Positions 1 to 10,900 of a stretch of DNA of 64,000 nucleotides are shown here, piece by piece. Position 1 is the first letter of the stretch; each line of letters starts with the position of its first letter. Under the pieces are notes generated by a model. The model ran no database searches. It had not been told where the DNA came from and was given only the letters and a program-made list of their open reading frames with translations. A program made the translations under genes and the position numbers. Origin of the DNA: Bimastos eiseni (taxonomy: Eukaryota; Annelida; Clitellata; Crassiclitellata; Lumbricidae); assembly GCA_959347315.1 (NCBI GenBank), contig OY365809.1, forward strand, positions 43,538,568-43,602,567. The letters run 5' to 3'.

Positions 1-265
1 TCTGTCTCTTCAACAAGACTTATCTCCCCTCCTCTTCTTTTCACCTAACCCCATCCTGCCTCCCTTTCAAATCACTTAACCCCCTCACCTCCTTTCGTCT
101 TCACCTCATCTCCTATCTCTTTCCGTCATTACAACTTCCCTCACCCCATACAACATTTTCCTCTCCTCACATATCCTTTTCTTCCGTTATCAACTCCTAA
201 TACCTCAACTTTCCCTCGTCTCCTTTTCGATTCCATCACCTAACTTCCTTTTCCTCATCTCAACG
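1..265. repeat. Pyrimidine-rich low-complexity DNA
   Basis: Almost pure C/T on the + strand with loosely repeated 'acttcc', 'ctcatct' and 'cctcacc' blocks. No reading frame of note. The block ends at the target-site duplication of the hAT-like element, and the same 'ctcaacgc' motif resumes on the far side of that element, so the element interrupted this tract. Confidence 0.6.
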
Positions 266-1115
266 CAGTGATGTATGGTCTCGAGACAGTGTCTCGGTCT
301 CGAGACGTCTCGAAACAGTTTTTAGTGTCTCGGTCTCGGAAGCCTTATGTCTCGGTCTCGAGGTTAGTGTCTCGAATTTTTAGAAACTGTCTTCAAGTGA
401 AAGTCTTGTTCTGTCTGGAACAAGCAGTCTCGATGTGTTTCGCGTCAACTGTCTTAATATCTTGCGCTAGAAACTGAAATCGCAATCTACGAGAAACGGT
501 AATTCTGGTCAACGCGCGAGTCACACGATATTGAAATCGATTCAATTGTCTTAAAGTTGAAAAATGTCTGAGAGAGAACCTGAAATTGTGAAGTTTGCGT
601 TTAGGCAATTTGAAGTTAGGCTTTGAAGTTAGGCCTATTTACAAACAATAGCTATTGGCTATTGGTTTGTCGTTGATGTAAAACCACCACAACCGAAACG
701 ATCGGAACAACTTCGAGTTTCTCAGGGTGAGTATAAGGATATGCGCAACTTTTTAATTTCGTTTGGTATTAGGTATCGAATTTGCTTGTTTATAATCGTC
801 TATAAGATTTTAGACGTGTCTAAAAAGGCTTTCTTTATGTTATTCAGAAGATAAGCCGACGGAAAGATATCGAAAAAGATAAAACGCGGCAATATAAAAA
901 CTGTTCTCATGAATTGGTACTACATACATTACAAGTTTCAAATTGAAATTGCACAGGAACATTATTCCCGAAAACTGATACTTTAGTATTTCACAGCATT
1001 TTATATAAGATCACTTGTCTTTTACTGTCTCGTACTGTCTTCATCCAAGTGTCTCGGTCTCGGTACCTCACTGTCTCGGTCTCGTCTTGGTCTTGAAGTC
1101 TTGCATACATCACTG
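266..1115. mobile_element. Non-autonomous hAT-type DNA transposon (850 bp)
   Basis: Starts CAGTGATGTATG and ends CATACATCACTG, a perfect 12-bp terminal inverted repeat. Flanking 8-mers are TCTCAACG (258-265) and CCTCAACG (1116-1123), an 8-bp target-site duplication with one mismatch. The CAGTG end and 8-bp duplication are hallmarks of the hAT superfamily. Subterminal regions at both ends carry clusters of 'gtctcggtctcg' (about 280-375 and 1020-1095), possible transposase-binding repeats. The interior has no transposase; small reading frames inside are not genes. Confidence 0.85.
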
Positions 1116-1469
1116 CCTCAACGCATCATTGTCCACATCATCCCGTGTTCGCCTTATATGATAAGTATATTATAAAGTTTTCTTAGTTGCCGGTTGGCTT
1201 CGTGTTCTAATTCACGTTTAAAAAAATGTATCTCACAGAACAAAAGTTATTGCGATTTTTAATATATCCTTCCGGTCACGAATCAATTCAGCTAACGCTG
1301 CAAAATCTCTGTCAAATTCCGTAAGAAGTAAACTAAAGAACTCATCAACTGTACATTTTCACCGTCACAGTACCAACGCTAAGCGTATTGTTTCGCCCTA
1401 CTGTTTTTTTCTCTTGGTTAATCGCTCCAGATAGGATGCGTTTACGTTGTTAGGTAGCGACTGACGTTT
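1116..1469. other. 3' flank of the long intronless gene
   Basis: No coding signal. On the minus strand an ATTAAA hexamer at 1258-1263 lies about 210 bases past the stop codon of the gene at 1470-5930 and could be its poly(A) signal. This is inferred from position only. Confidence 0.35.
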
Positions 1470-4400
1470 TCAGATGGCCGGCTTCGACTGTTTGGAGGAG
1501 AAGTGCGGGCGACGTGTCGAATGTTGAGCGCCTGTCGAAGACCCCTGCGAAAGTGCAGCGCTGTACACAGACCTCTGCAGTGTTGGAGCGCTCGTCTTAG
1601 ACCCCTGCGAAATTCGAGCGCTATTCATAGACCCCTGCGAAGTTGGAGCGCTACTCATAGATCCCTGCGAAGTTGGAGCGCTCGTCTTAGACCCCCGCGA
1701 AAGTGAAGCGCTCGTCTTGGACGCCTGCGTAGGTGGAGCGCTTGTAGACGACACCTCCGAGAGTGGAGCGCGTGTCGCAGACGCCTGTGACAGCGCAGAA
1801 TGCTTTGTAGAGACCAGCGACACTGAGGCGGATGTCGTAGACTCCTGTGAAACTTTAACGGAAGTCACAGGCCTCAGCTCGTGTGCAAGGTGAGTTTTAC
1901 ACGCTGGCTTGATAAAAAACTGAGGGGTGGAATCTTGTGATTGTGAAATGCGTCCCTTTATTTTCGCATTGTTCGATGTAGCTATGAACATCTTCCAAAA
2001 CGGGCGTCGGATGTTTCCGTCTGTTTCCAGCTTCAGAACGGCGTTGGTGACGATCGTGTCGACGTACCCGCCAGCCAGGGCCTTGGCGGCATCGTAGTCG
2101 ACCTGACCGCCTTGCTGCTTCGCGTCCTGTCTCAACACCCAGACGATGTGTTCGATGACCGCTGGAAGGACTATCTCACGTATCTCCCGATCGGCGTTGT
2201 ACAGAAGCAAGTTGAGCGGCTGAGTCACGGACCCGGGCGGGGCGTCCTTCACCTGCTGTGTCAGAAGCTTTTCCAGCTTGGTGCGCACGGTTGAGTAGAG
2301 GCTGTAGACGATTTCCATGACGAACCACCTCAGCTCAGCGTTGTCGGCCAGCTTCGTGCAGTCTTCAAGGGTCGCTTCCAGCATCCGTAGAATGGCGGCG
2401 TCCATGCTCTCTCTGCGGACGCTCTTATATTTCGGTTCCTTTCCTGGTTTCCGCCTTGGTTTCTTTTCTGTTTCCTGTTCCGTTTCCCGTACCGGTTCCG
2501 GTTTCTTTATTGGTTTTGGCGCAAGTTCTAGAAACGTCGTTGGAGGCAGAGCGCTCGAGCTGACTTGAAACTCCAGACTGCCATCTGAATCGACACTTGG
2601 ATCGAGTTCTTCCACGGCGTCAGGCACTGGGGGTTTGGAGCTGCCTACTCGGAATTTTTGCAAGTTCTGTACGCTGCCTTTAGCGTTGAGAAGGAATATT
2701 CTCTCTCCGGATTGCCGTTGTTTGCTTTGGCCCTCCTTTTTGGCCATTGATTTCTTTGACTCATTCGAATGTTTCTCGACTCTTTCGATCGACGCTGCGT
2801 TCGTTGGGTTGGGCGCAGCTGGGTTGGACACCGATGAGTGGGACCCAGATGATTTGGATCCAGCTGATTTGGACGCAGCTGAGATGGACTCATCGGATTT
2901 GGACGCAGCTGAGATGGACGCAGCTGAGTTAGACTTCGCGGATTTCGACGCAGATGATTTGGATGAAGATAAATGGGGAGTAGCTGAGTCTGACATGGCT
3001 AAGTTGGACAAAACTGAGCTGGACAAAGAGGAATTGGATGAGGTGCTAGGCAGCGTATCATCCTGACCGCCGCTGTTGTTGAGGTTTTGCCATGTCAGAC
3101 CGCACGTGGACCAGAGCTTCGCCGCATTGCACAGGTCAACTGGATCCTTAAGATCTGCTAGGTCTTTGATGTCTTCGAAGGTACTAGGATCCACTCCCAG
3201 TAGTGCAAAACAGTTCTGCATCAGCGTATCGCAGATGCTGTAGTGTAGCTGGCGTCGACTCTCGACAGCCGAGTTGTTGGCGCTGGCATTGCAGCTACCA
3301 GCGCTGGAAACGCTAGTGCTGCTGTTTTTACTGCTGGCCTGGCTGACCCCCTGCGATGTCGGTGCCGAGTCACATACCGGTTGCTGCCGTTGCTGTTGGC
3401 CCGTTGCCTTGCTGATCATGCCGCTGATCTTCATGACGACTTCTTCTAAGTAGGCGTCGCACTCCGACAGATCCACATTCTCGTCTCCAGATGCCTCGAT
3501 CTTCGCCGCTCGACAGACGATGTGTTCGACGAGCTTTTCGGCAGCAAGTTTCAGATGCGAACCAGTAGCCTCGGCATCCAGAGCTCCGCGTTCATCTGGC
3601 GCCTTCTTTTCGCCTGGAATCATGAAGTCGGAAGGAAGGATGTTGGCCGCTTTGAGGCGCATAAGGTCCTTCAGAATCTCACCGCTTCCCTTTTTGACAG
3701 ACTTGGAGGCAAGCTTCGCCACGACGCATTGAAGACTCGGGCTGACTGCGAACCATTCGTCAATGCCGACGCCGCAGATGTTGGTTATGCAGTCTTTGTC
3801 CTGCCCCCACTCGTGCTTCACCTCGCACTGGTTGTTCGTAGCAGAGCAGCCCATTTCCCCGGAGTTCCCGTTGCAGGAAGCTTCATAGGGGTCTACGGGG
3901 AAGTTGGAACCTTCACCATTTGGTCTGAACGAATTGGAAGGAAAGTCGAAAGCATGGTCGGCCCGTCCAAACGAGTCAGGCATGAATTGAGGACCTTCGG
4001 TGTTGGGTCCGAGAGAACTGGAAGGAAAGTCACAAGCTTTGTCGGAGCGGAAGTCTGAACATTCGTCATTGGGTCTGAGCGAATTTGAAGTAAAGTTGAA
4101 ACCTTGGTCGGGTGGTCTGAACGACTCATGGTTGAATTGTGTACCTTCGTTGTTGGGTCCGAATGCATTGGAAGCAAAGTCACGAGTTTTGTCGGAGTAG
4201 AAGTCCGAACACACGTCAGTATGTCTGCTCGAAGTAGACTGACAGTCGCGAACCGTGTTAGGTTGTCTAAACGACCCAGGGTTAAATTGGGAACCTACCC
4301 TCTTGGTACTGAATGAATTGGAAGCAAAGTCAAAGGCTTTGTCGGAGCGGAAGTCCGAACGTTCATCATTTTGTCTGCAAACATTGGAAGAGTAGTCACT

Positions 4401-5930
4401 AGTCATGTCGTGTGGTCTGAAAGATCCATAACTGAATTGGGCACCTTCACCGTTTGGTCTGGATGAATTGCACCCAAAGTCTGACGTTTTGTCGACATGC
4501 GCAAAAGAATCAGAGAAGTAGCAATTATCGCCGTTGGACCTGAACATATCAGTCGGACCGTTTTGAGTTCTGTTGGGTGATTTGAATGAGTCACGGTTGG
4601 TGTCACAGGGATCTTGAAAGACATTGGAACTTGCGCATGGGTCAAAAGAAGAGTCGTCATTACCGGACAAAGCACCAGGAAAGGAGGAATACGCCCCATT
4701 GGGTCTGAGAGAGTCTTGAGCAAATTGTAATCCTACACTATTTGGTCTGATAGAGTCCAATCCAAAGCCGGAAGCAAATTGAGGACCCACCTCAGCCTTT
4801 CTCCCAGAGTCCAAGGCAGGGCAAAGTGAATCGTCCTCCTCCAGTCCACAATCGTCAGAGCGACGGCGTGAAGTCTCGCCGCCGTTCATTTGAAAGTAGT
4901 CGCTGACTGCTCTGGGCCTGCACGAGTCAGAATCGAATTGCGAATCTTGGCCAGGACTAAACGAGTCATAGGCTGCTGTACTAGTGGATCTCATAGGACC
5001 TGATGAGTCAAAGAAGCTGTCCTGCTGGCAATCGTCCTCCTGGCCGTCTTCCTCCTGGCCGTCGTCCTCCTGGCAGTCGTCCTCGCCGAGGTCAACGCCG
5101 CAGCCGCCGACCGATCTGAAGGCGGAGTTCTTGGCAGAGCGCGACTTTACGTCGTTGAGCATAAGCTGTTCTGGCGATGATAGCGACTCTCCAATGATGA
5201 TCCCGCAATAGTCGTTGATGCTCTGGCGTGCTGGCGTGTCTCTGACGACCCGAAGACACGACTCTAGGGACGAATTGTTGCCCGTCGGCTTGAAGCAGTG
5301 ATCCGAGCGTTGCAAGTCGTTGGACTTCGACGTCTTTCGTTTGCCGTTACAGTCTCGATACGGTGCGAAGATCATCGTATCCGATTCCAGGTCGGAACAC
5401 AAGTCGGAATTTTGCAACGCGGCGCCACCTCCAAGGTCGCATTCATCGTCCTGCGTAAAGCTACAGTCGTCGGAGTCCAGTTGACACTGGCTGGTGCCGC
5501 CTAGACGTCCTCCGACGCGCGACATAGATCGCTGCTGGTAGGTCGATCTACGACCGTCGAAGCCCAGCTCAGTCGACCTCCCTTTGGCCGACAAGGAGAA
5601 GCGATTATCCTCAGACTTGAGACCGCGGAAGATGCTGGACTGTCTGTGGGTCAATGCTGAAGAGTTGATGTTCGAAGCGGACGCGTTACGGATATCTCCG
5701 AGCAACGTCGTGCAAACGTTGGTTGTTCGAGGAAAGCATTTTGAGCGAGGAGCCCAGTCGCTGAAGCATGATATCGACTTGTCCAGGTGCGACTTGTTTT
5801 GCAGCATGCAAGAAGACTTTCTCTCGTTGCTGACGCACGGCTTCTGGACAGACTTGCTGAAGTTTTCGACAATGGCCTTGGCGATTAAATCGTCCTGGTT
5901 CTTACCGCCGAGCTGTTCCGCATCACCCAT
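1470..5930 (-). CDS. Ser-rich repeat protein, candidate A-kinase anchoring protein (1486 aa, single exon)
   Basis: One uninterrupted 4.46 kb frame. The frame opens at a GTG at 5939, but the first ATG is at 5930, so I start there. I do not recognise a named orthologue. Order of parts: amphipathic helix at residues 14-28 (LIAKAIVENF); acidic E/D/Q repeats near 280-300; four 50-residue repeats at about 479-678 (S/VDK...DF...FRP); second helix at about 792-811 (AEKLVEHIVCRAA); Ser/Ala 5-mer repeats near 960-1040; a helical, non-repetitive block at about 1150-1305 that holds FVMEIVYSLYS and a third helix (YVDTIVTNAVLKL); 10-residue Ser/Thr repeats near the end. The three helices fit the hydrophobic spacing of RII-binding AKAP helices. 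The PKA-anchoring role is inference. No signal peptide or membrane segment is visible. Two CREs lie upstream. Confidence 0.85.
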   Translation of the reverse strand: MGDAEQLGGKNQDDLIAKAIVENFSKSVQKPCVSNERKSSCMLQNKSHLDKSISCFSDWAPRSKCFPRTTNVCTTLLGDIRNASASNINSSALTHRQSSIFRGLKSEDNRFSLSAKGRSTELGFDGRRSTYQQRSMSRVGGRLGGTSQCQLDSDDCSFTQDDECDLGGGAALQNSDLCSDLESDTMIFAPYRDCNGKRKTSKSNDLQRSDHCFKPTGNNSSLESCLRVVRDTPARQSINDYCGIIIGESLSSPEQLMLNDVKSRSAKNSAFRSVGGCGVDLGEDDCQEDDGQEEDGQEDDCQQDSFFDSSGPMRSTSTAAYDSFSPGQDSQFDSDSCRPRAVSDYFQMNGGETSRRRSDDCGLEEDDSLCPALDSGRKAEVGPQFASGFGLDSIRPNSVGLQFAQDSLRPNGAYSSFPGALSGNDDSSFDPCASSNVFQDPCDTNRDSFKSPNRTQNGPTDMFRSNGDNCYFSDSFAHVDKTSDFGCNSSRPNGEGAQFSYGSFRPHDMTSDYSSNVCRQNDERSDFRSDKAFDFASNSFSTKRVGSQFNPGSFRQPNTVRDCQSTSSRHTDVCSDFYSDKTRDFASNAFGPNNEGTQFNHESFRPPDQGFNFTSNSLRPNDECSDFRSDKACDFPSSSLGPNTEGPQFMPDSFGRADHAFDFPSNSFRPNGEGSNFPVDPYEASCNGNSGEMGCSATNNQCEVKHEWGQDKDCITNICGVGIDEWFAVSPSLQCVVAKLASKSVKKGSGEILKDLMRLKAANILPSDFMIPGEKKAPDERGALDAEATGSHLKLAAEKLVEHIVCRAAKIEASGDENVDLSECDAYLEEVVMKISGMISKATGQQQRQQPVCDSAPTSQGVSQASSKNSSTSVSSAGSCNASANNSAVESRRQLHYSICDTLMQNCFALLGVDPSTFEDIKDLADLKDPVDLCNAAKLWSTCGLTWQNLNNSGGQDDTLPSTSSNSSLSSSVLSNLAMSDSATPHLSSSKSSASKSAKSNSAASISAASKSDESISAASKSAGSKSSGSHSSVSNPAAPNPTNAASIERVEKHSNESKKSMAKKEGQSKQRQSGERIFLLNAKGSVQNLQKFRVGSSKPPVPDAVEELDPSVDSDGSLEFQVSSSALPPTTFLELAPKPIKKPEPVRETEQETEKKPRRKPGKEPKYKSVRRESMDAAILRMLEATLEDCTKLADNAELRWFVMEIVYSLYSTVRTKLEKLLTQQVKDAPPGSVTQPLNLLLYNADREIREIVLPAVIEHIVWVLRQDAKQQGGQVDYDAAKALAGGYVDTIVTNAVLKLETDGNIRRPFWKMFIATSNNAKIKGRISQSQDSTPQFFIKPACKTHLAHELRPVTSVKVSQESTTSASVSLVSTKHSALSQASATRAPLSEVSSTSAPPTQASKTSASLSRGSKTSAPTSQGSMSSAPTSQGSMNSARISQGSKTSAPTLQRSVYSAALSQGSSTGAQHSTRRPHFSSKQSKPAI
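1520..1830 (-). repeat. 30-bp coding repeat near the C-terminus
   Basis: About nine or ten in-frame copies of a 30-bp unit encode 10-residue blocks of the form S-K-T-S-A-P-T-S-Q-G. The unit keeps frame throughout, as expected of an expanded coding minisatellite. Confidence 0.8.
3897..4496 (-). repeat. Four 150-bp in-frame repeats (50 aa each)
   Basis: Four consecutive units of exactly 50 codons share the skeleton (S/V)DK..DF.(S/C)(N/S)S ... (G/S)Q F ... SF(R/G) ... ending S(D/N)F. Copies differ at many positions but keep length and frame, which indicates old duplications under selection for length. They lie inside the intronless gene. Confidence 0.8.
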
Positions 5931-6252
5931 TTGCGACACGGAGAACAGACGAAGTTACAGCGCCTGAAAACGTGGCAACCAAAAAGGAGTATTTTCGCGA
6001 ATCTCGTAGACTATGTTACAATATTTCATTTTACGGTAGCATGTTATGGAGTCAGAGTGTAGCTAGCTCGAGTACGTTGATGTCTAGAAAAAATGCTTCG
6101 ATTCGGTTGGAGAATGTCCCGAGTTACGGATGCTCTTAGTTTCCGGACATTTCTCGAAGTGTAGTCGAGCCGCTAGCATGTCTTTAGCTGATGTTTACTC
6201 GTATATTATTTTTCGACGAAGTAGATATTATGAACAGCTGTTCTTCTTCTGA

Positions 6253-6260
6253 TGACGTCA
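6253..6260. promoter_or_regulatory. cAMP response element TGACGTCA (proximal)
   Basis: Perfect palindromic CRE, 323 bp upstream of the ATG at 5930. CREB/CREM/ATF bZIP dimers bind this octamer. Function is inferred from motif and position. Confidence 0.55.
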
Positions 6261-6315
6261 TGCCCTTATCTCCACAAACGACTTTTAAGAAACCGTCACG
6301 ACCATTTAAAATCCG

Positions 6316-6323
6316 TGACGTCA
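6316..6323. promoter_or_regulatory. cAMP response element TGACGTCA (distal)
   Basis: Second perfect CRE, 63 bp (about six helical turns) from the first and 386 bp upstream of the ATG. Two full octamers this close are unlikely by chance in AT-rich DNA. Confidence 0.55.
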
Positions 6324-7923
6324 CTATTGATAATGCATTGAATAGGTCATGCATATTGATGTGACATCGTGAATATTAACATTTGTACTATTTACATGAA
6401 GATTTGTGCAGCGCAAGTTTATTATTCAATGCAGTGTAATATAATGCTTTTAATTCGCGTTGAACATCCAGCTGACACACAGATTTATAATTATACAAGT
6501 AGGCAGTGATTAATGGGCCGTAATGTTGGAATAGGCAGATAGGAATCAGGAGCAGGCCCTCCGAGAGCGGAGGCAAGGGGACAAACGCCCCGGCGACGTT
6601 TGATGGGAACGGACTTTGCCATGTACTCAAATAGTTTAGAGGCCCGTGACTGCCCTGCCTTTGGGCCCGGAATTTCTGTCGGCAGCCATGCTCCGGGGTC
6701 AATGAAGTCACTAGCCCCATATTTGTATATTAGAGACGAGACAGAAAGTCATTACTAGAATTAAATACATTAGATAAGCGCTAGATAATAATTTTATTAA
6801 GATGCACGCTTTCAACATCGTTCTTCCAACATTTGTGTGCCAAGTCACTCAGCCTATAGTTTTTATGGCGCAGGACCTAAGCGTCTCATTAAATGTCCCA
6901 TCATGATCAGAGGCTCTCTTCGGCTTTACCTCCCGAATTCTTACCTGGCACTTAAAATTGTACAAGACAACTTGACCTCTAAGCAACCTGGCTACCTTAA
7001 AAACTGTTGGCCTACTTGCATTTACACGAAAACGAAGCAAAAAAGTTTTTGTACCAACAATTATATATATTCGGAATTTGTGCAGGGACAAATTTCTTTA
7101 ACAGTTAATATACGAGCATCAGGAGAAGACCCTAATTATGGGAATATGGCTCTCACATAATGGTCTTCATATGCGGGCCTTCCTAAGCATAGCGACAGTT
7201 TCCCACTTAGGAGATGTGTTTTGACCCACACTATCTGCTCCTTTCCTTTGCTTCCGGCACTTTCAAGCATAGGCCTACGAGTTGTGCAATCCTGTTCACA
7301 CCATTGCACTATATCTGTAAAGGATAGCGGCGCCCATTTAAAAATTCAGAGGAGGTAGATGGCGCCCATTCAAACTGGGGGCAGAGACGGATCTCAATGC
7401 ATTTAAAAATTGGCAGGGTCGAGGTCATAATATGGTCGCTATTAAAAAACGAGTAGGCCAACATTTGCATAGTATTTTAGCACACAAACATCATTATTTC
7501 AGTTTTAGCTTATTCAAGGACCGTCTTGGTAATAAGCAGAACCATCACCATCTCTTCACCTCTGTTGTCGAATACCCAAAGACTGCAGGAATTTCGAAAT
7601 GCAGTGCTGGCCATGTTACGAAAATGAGCTCCCTATAATGTACAAAGATAGAGCAGAACTCTCAAAACAAATTTCTGCCCCACAGACATGAATGCAGGTA
7701 AAAATGCCATGTGTAATTTGACGGACCGCCATTCATGCAGTCGTGGATCAAACCTCGTAACAAAATTAACACTCATAACACAGGATGAAAAATTACTTTA
7801 ATCGATGCCGCATAACCACAAAAAAGCAATCAATTCCCACAGAACTTTTTTTGTAACCGATGACTGCAACAACCAGAATCACAGTTTTCTTCTGATTCAT
7901 ACACCTAATTATCACACGAGTGC

Positions 7924-10900
7924 TCAGCATTCGACATTCCTGTATTGGCTAAACGCCTTGGCATTGATCATTTTCAGTATAGAGCCAAGTTGTTTACCAG
8001 GACCAACTTCAAATGTGTAGGGGAACACCTCACCCTCTGGCCGCGAATACAAAATGTGCATCGTCTGTTCCCATTTCACTGGTTTGTACAACTGTTCTGT
8101 TAACAACTTCATCATGATTTTTGGAGATCGATACTTAAACGAATTGACGTTGGAGTGGACCGGAATAGCGGGACCGTGCAGTTCTGAGCTCGACAACATC
8201 GATACGAATTGCTTCTTTGCCGGAAGCATCAGAGGAGTGTGAAACGCGCCGCTCACCGGCAGATACTGCACGCGTTTGATACCAAACTCTTTGGCATTTT
8301 TTGAGATAAAATCAACAGCCTAGAACAACACAATGCAACAGTTAAATCACAGAAAAGTAACATCTAAAACACCCACATTGCCACAAGGGGCCGTCCACAT
8401 ATTACGTATGCAGAGGGTGGGAGGGGGTTTGAAATTTCGGCCATTTTGCGTTGGTGGGGGAGAGGGGGGTCCCGAAAATACGTACGTACGCAAATATAAT
8501 TGTCTAAGCATGATGTCCACTATACAGAATATGAAAATCGGAACTGTAAACCTAATCACAGACTGTATTCCTGCTTAATCAATTTTATGTAGCATTAAAA
8601 CGGTTTCAAATGCAAGTGTTGTTAGTGTTTTAATTCTTCATAACTGTTAACAAATTTCAGCTGTTAAATGTCATACTTAATAAAGATAGATAGCCGGTGG
8701 TAAAATCATTGTCTTATAGATGTGTTTAGCTATTTAATCTTTGAAATGTATGCGGTGCAACAAGGGATAGGGGGGGGGGTCCGAAAATCCGATTTTTTGA
8801 GTACATAATATATGGATGGGCCCAAACCATATCTCAGAAACTCACTATGTTGGGATACTGAGCCAGACCTAAACACATTGCTGTTGCACATGTTAATTAA
8901 TCGATATGACCTAAACCCTTCAGGAGGAATCTACAACTTTATCCTAAGTCACCTGTGTTCTAAGCCAACTGTAGCCTAAGCCACCTGTTTCCTAAGTCAC
9001 CTGTATCCTAAACGAAACTGTATCCTAAGCCACCTGTATCCTAAGCCAACTGTATCCTAAGCCACCTGTGTCCTAAACCAACTGTGTTCTATTCTAGTTG
9101 TGTCCAATGTGCATGCATATGTCTCAATCAATCAATCAATGTCTGTAGTGAAGTAAGTGTATATCTGGCCATTGATAACTGAAAAATGTCTTTAACAGTA
9201 ACAGACAATTGTTTAGCCATGCAGTGCTGCTAAAAAAGATAGTACAGTGCAATACTAATCACCTTTGCTATGACACACCATTGTCCTACTTTGTCGTCAC
9301 ACATGTCATTGCACATATTGGTACACAGAAGCATGTGCCCAGATTAGACTCGGTTCTTGTAAAAGCTGCTGAAAAAATCTTGGGACATATTCTATCAAGT
9401 TCATATTAAAAGATCACTTATTTTCTGTATTAAAAGATCACTTATTTTCTGTGTGAAAAAGCCAAAACTGTATCAATTTAATTTAAACTAGCTAATTCAG
9501 GACATGATGGTGTTCCCTAACATAACCTGACTAAATAAACTGGTTCCCTGGACTTCACTTTCGGTATCCTGAAAATACAAAGAGTGTTAAAAAACTCACT
9601 AAAACTTCACAAAATCATTTCAGAATTGCCGAGTAGATGATTGAAAACAGTCAACAAATCGATGAGTGTCTTCACCTCTGTATTTCCAGCAACAACTTTG
9701 CATCCAGGATACAGATAGTTGGAAACATCGCAAACCGGATCCACCATCTGCAGCTCTTTGGAGCAGTAGAGTTTCGCGGCGTGGCAGGCAAATCGAATCT
9801 TGGCCTCGGGTCTGAGGAAAACCGTCATCATGCTACCCTGAACCTCTTCCGTAGCCTTCTGCATTGCCTCTGCCCGCACTTTCACCAATCTCACAGCTGG
9901 TAAACATGAAGAACATAATAAAATTATGCAAGTTAAGTAAGTAAGTAAGAATATTCCTTATTAGAGTACCAGCAAACACACAGTAACTTACAAAAGGTAT
10001 TCTAAACAATAACAACAATTTTAAACAAGGCCATAGAACATTCACATATTGAAAGTACTCTTGACAAATATGTATACCAACAGCCATCAAAGCACCAACA
10101 GAGCTTAGTTGCAAACAGACCAAATGGGTCAGCAATATGATTCTAACAAACCCCTCTTTTAGTCTCATATACAAAGGAATCAGGATAAAGCTGTTCAGTG
10201 TGTGGCTAAAAATAAAAAAAAGTTACAAGCGGAAGTGCAAACACATCACTGTAACTACGTGCGATCAATTCAAAAAAGGCTATGACTCTATCTCAATCCT
10301 TTGCTTCAATTGATCCCTCTCTTTGGAATGTGCCTTCTCCTTCTGACTCTGTCTCGATCTACCAATCAAGCTAGCAGTCTCTCTTCCTCTTTCTGAGTGG
10401 ACTGACCAAGAAGTTGGCAGTATTTTCAGCCTGCTATTCAATATGGCATTGGTCAGTGTCTATTCATTCAATTATCCAAAGTTCAAGGGACCGACCGGAA
10501 ATCCCCTCGGACATTCGCCTCTGCTGAATAACCAATTTTTTTTAAACTATTCGGAAGTATTCGCCTTGGCAAATAGCATACACGTAAATAGATAGTTAAA
10601 AAAATTCAAATCGTAATTAAAAAATTCATACTTCGATAAATAATTTCATCGATGTTATTTAGTTCCTAATCATATAGTTTCTAGATATGTGTATGCAGTA
10701 TTAAAAGGCTAAAATTTAATTTATATTATAATTATTATTAATTTATTACAGGTACAACACTAATTAGTTAAATCTCATTACAAGAACATTCTTAATTTTA
10801 ATCATCACCATACATGACGACGATTGACGAGGCATTGGAACTTGCCAGGATGGCCGCTCTAGCAGTGACCCACTACTACTCGGTTGGTATCCGGATCCAG

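Larger units (their letters stand above)
5931..7923. other. Intergenic: promoter side of the intronless gene and MCAT 3' flank
   Basis: About 2 kb without a convincing gene. It contains two CREs (listed separately). An ATTAAA on the minus strand at 7797-7802, about 120 bases past the MCAT stop, may be the MCAT poly(A) signal. Short frames at 6388-6720 and 6837-7160 have no recognisable protein character and are not called. Confidence 0.4.

Noticed and set aside
5931..5939. Start of the long intronless frame at 5939
   Set aside because: The codon at 5937-5939 is GTG; the first ATG in frame is at 5928-5930, so the protein is taken to start there.
1503..5967. Several plus-strand frames (for example 2635-3066, 3522-4058, 5584-5967)
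   Set aside because: They lie antisense to the repeat-rich intronless gene and mirror its repeats; no independent protein features.
8940..9100. CRISPR-like regular repeats here and at 25020-25500
   Set aside because: Direct tandem repeats without unique spacers, inside introns of animal genes.
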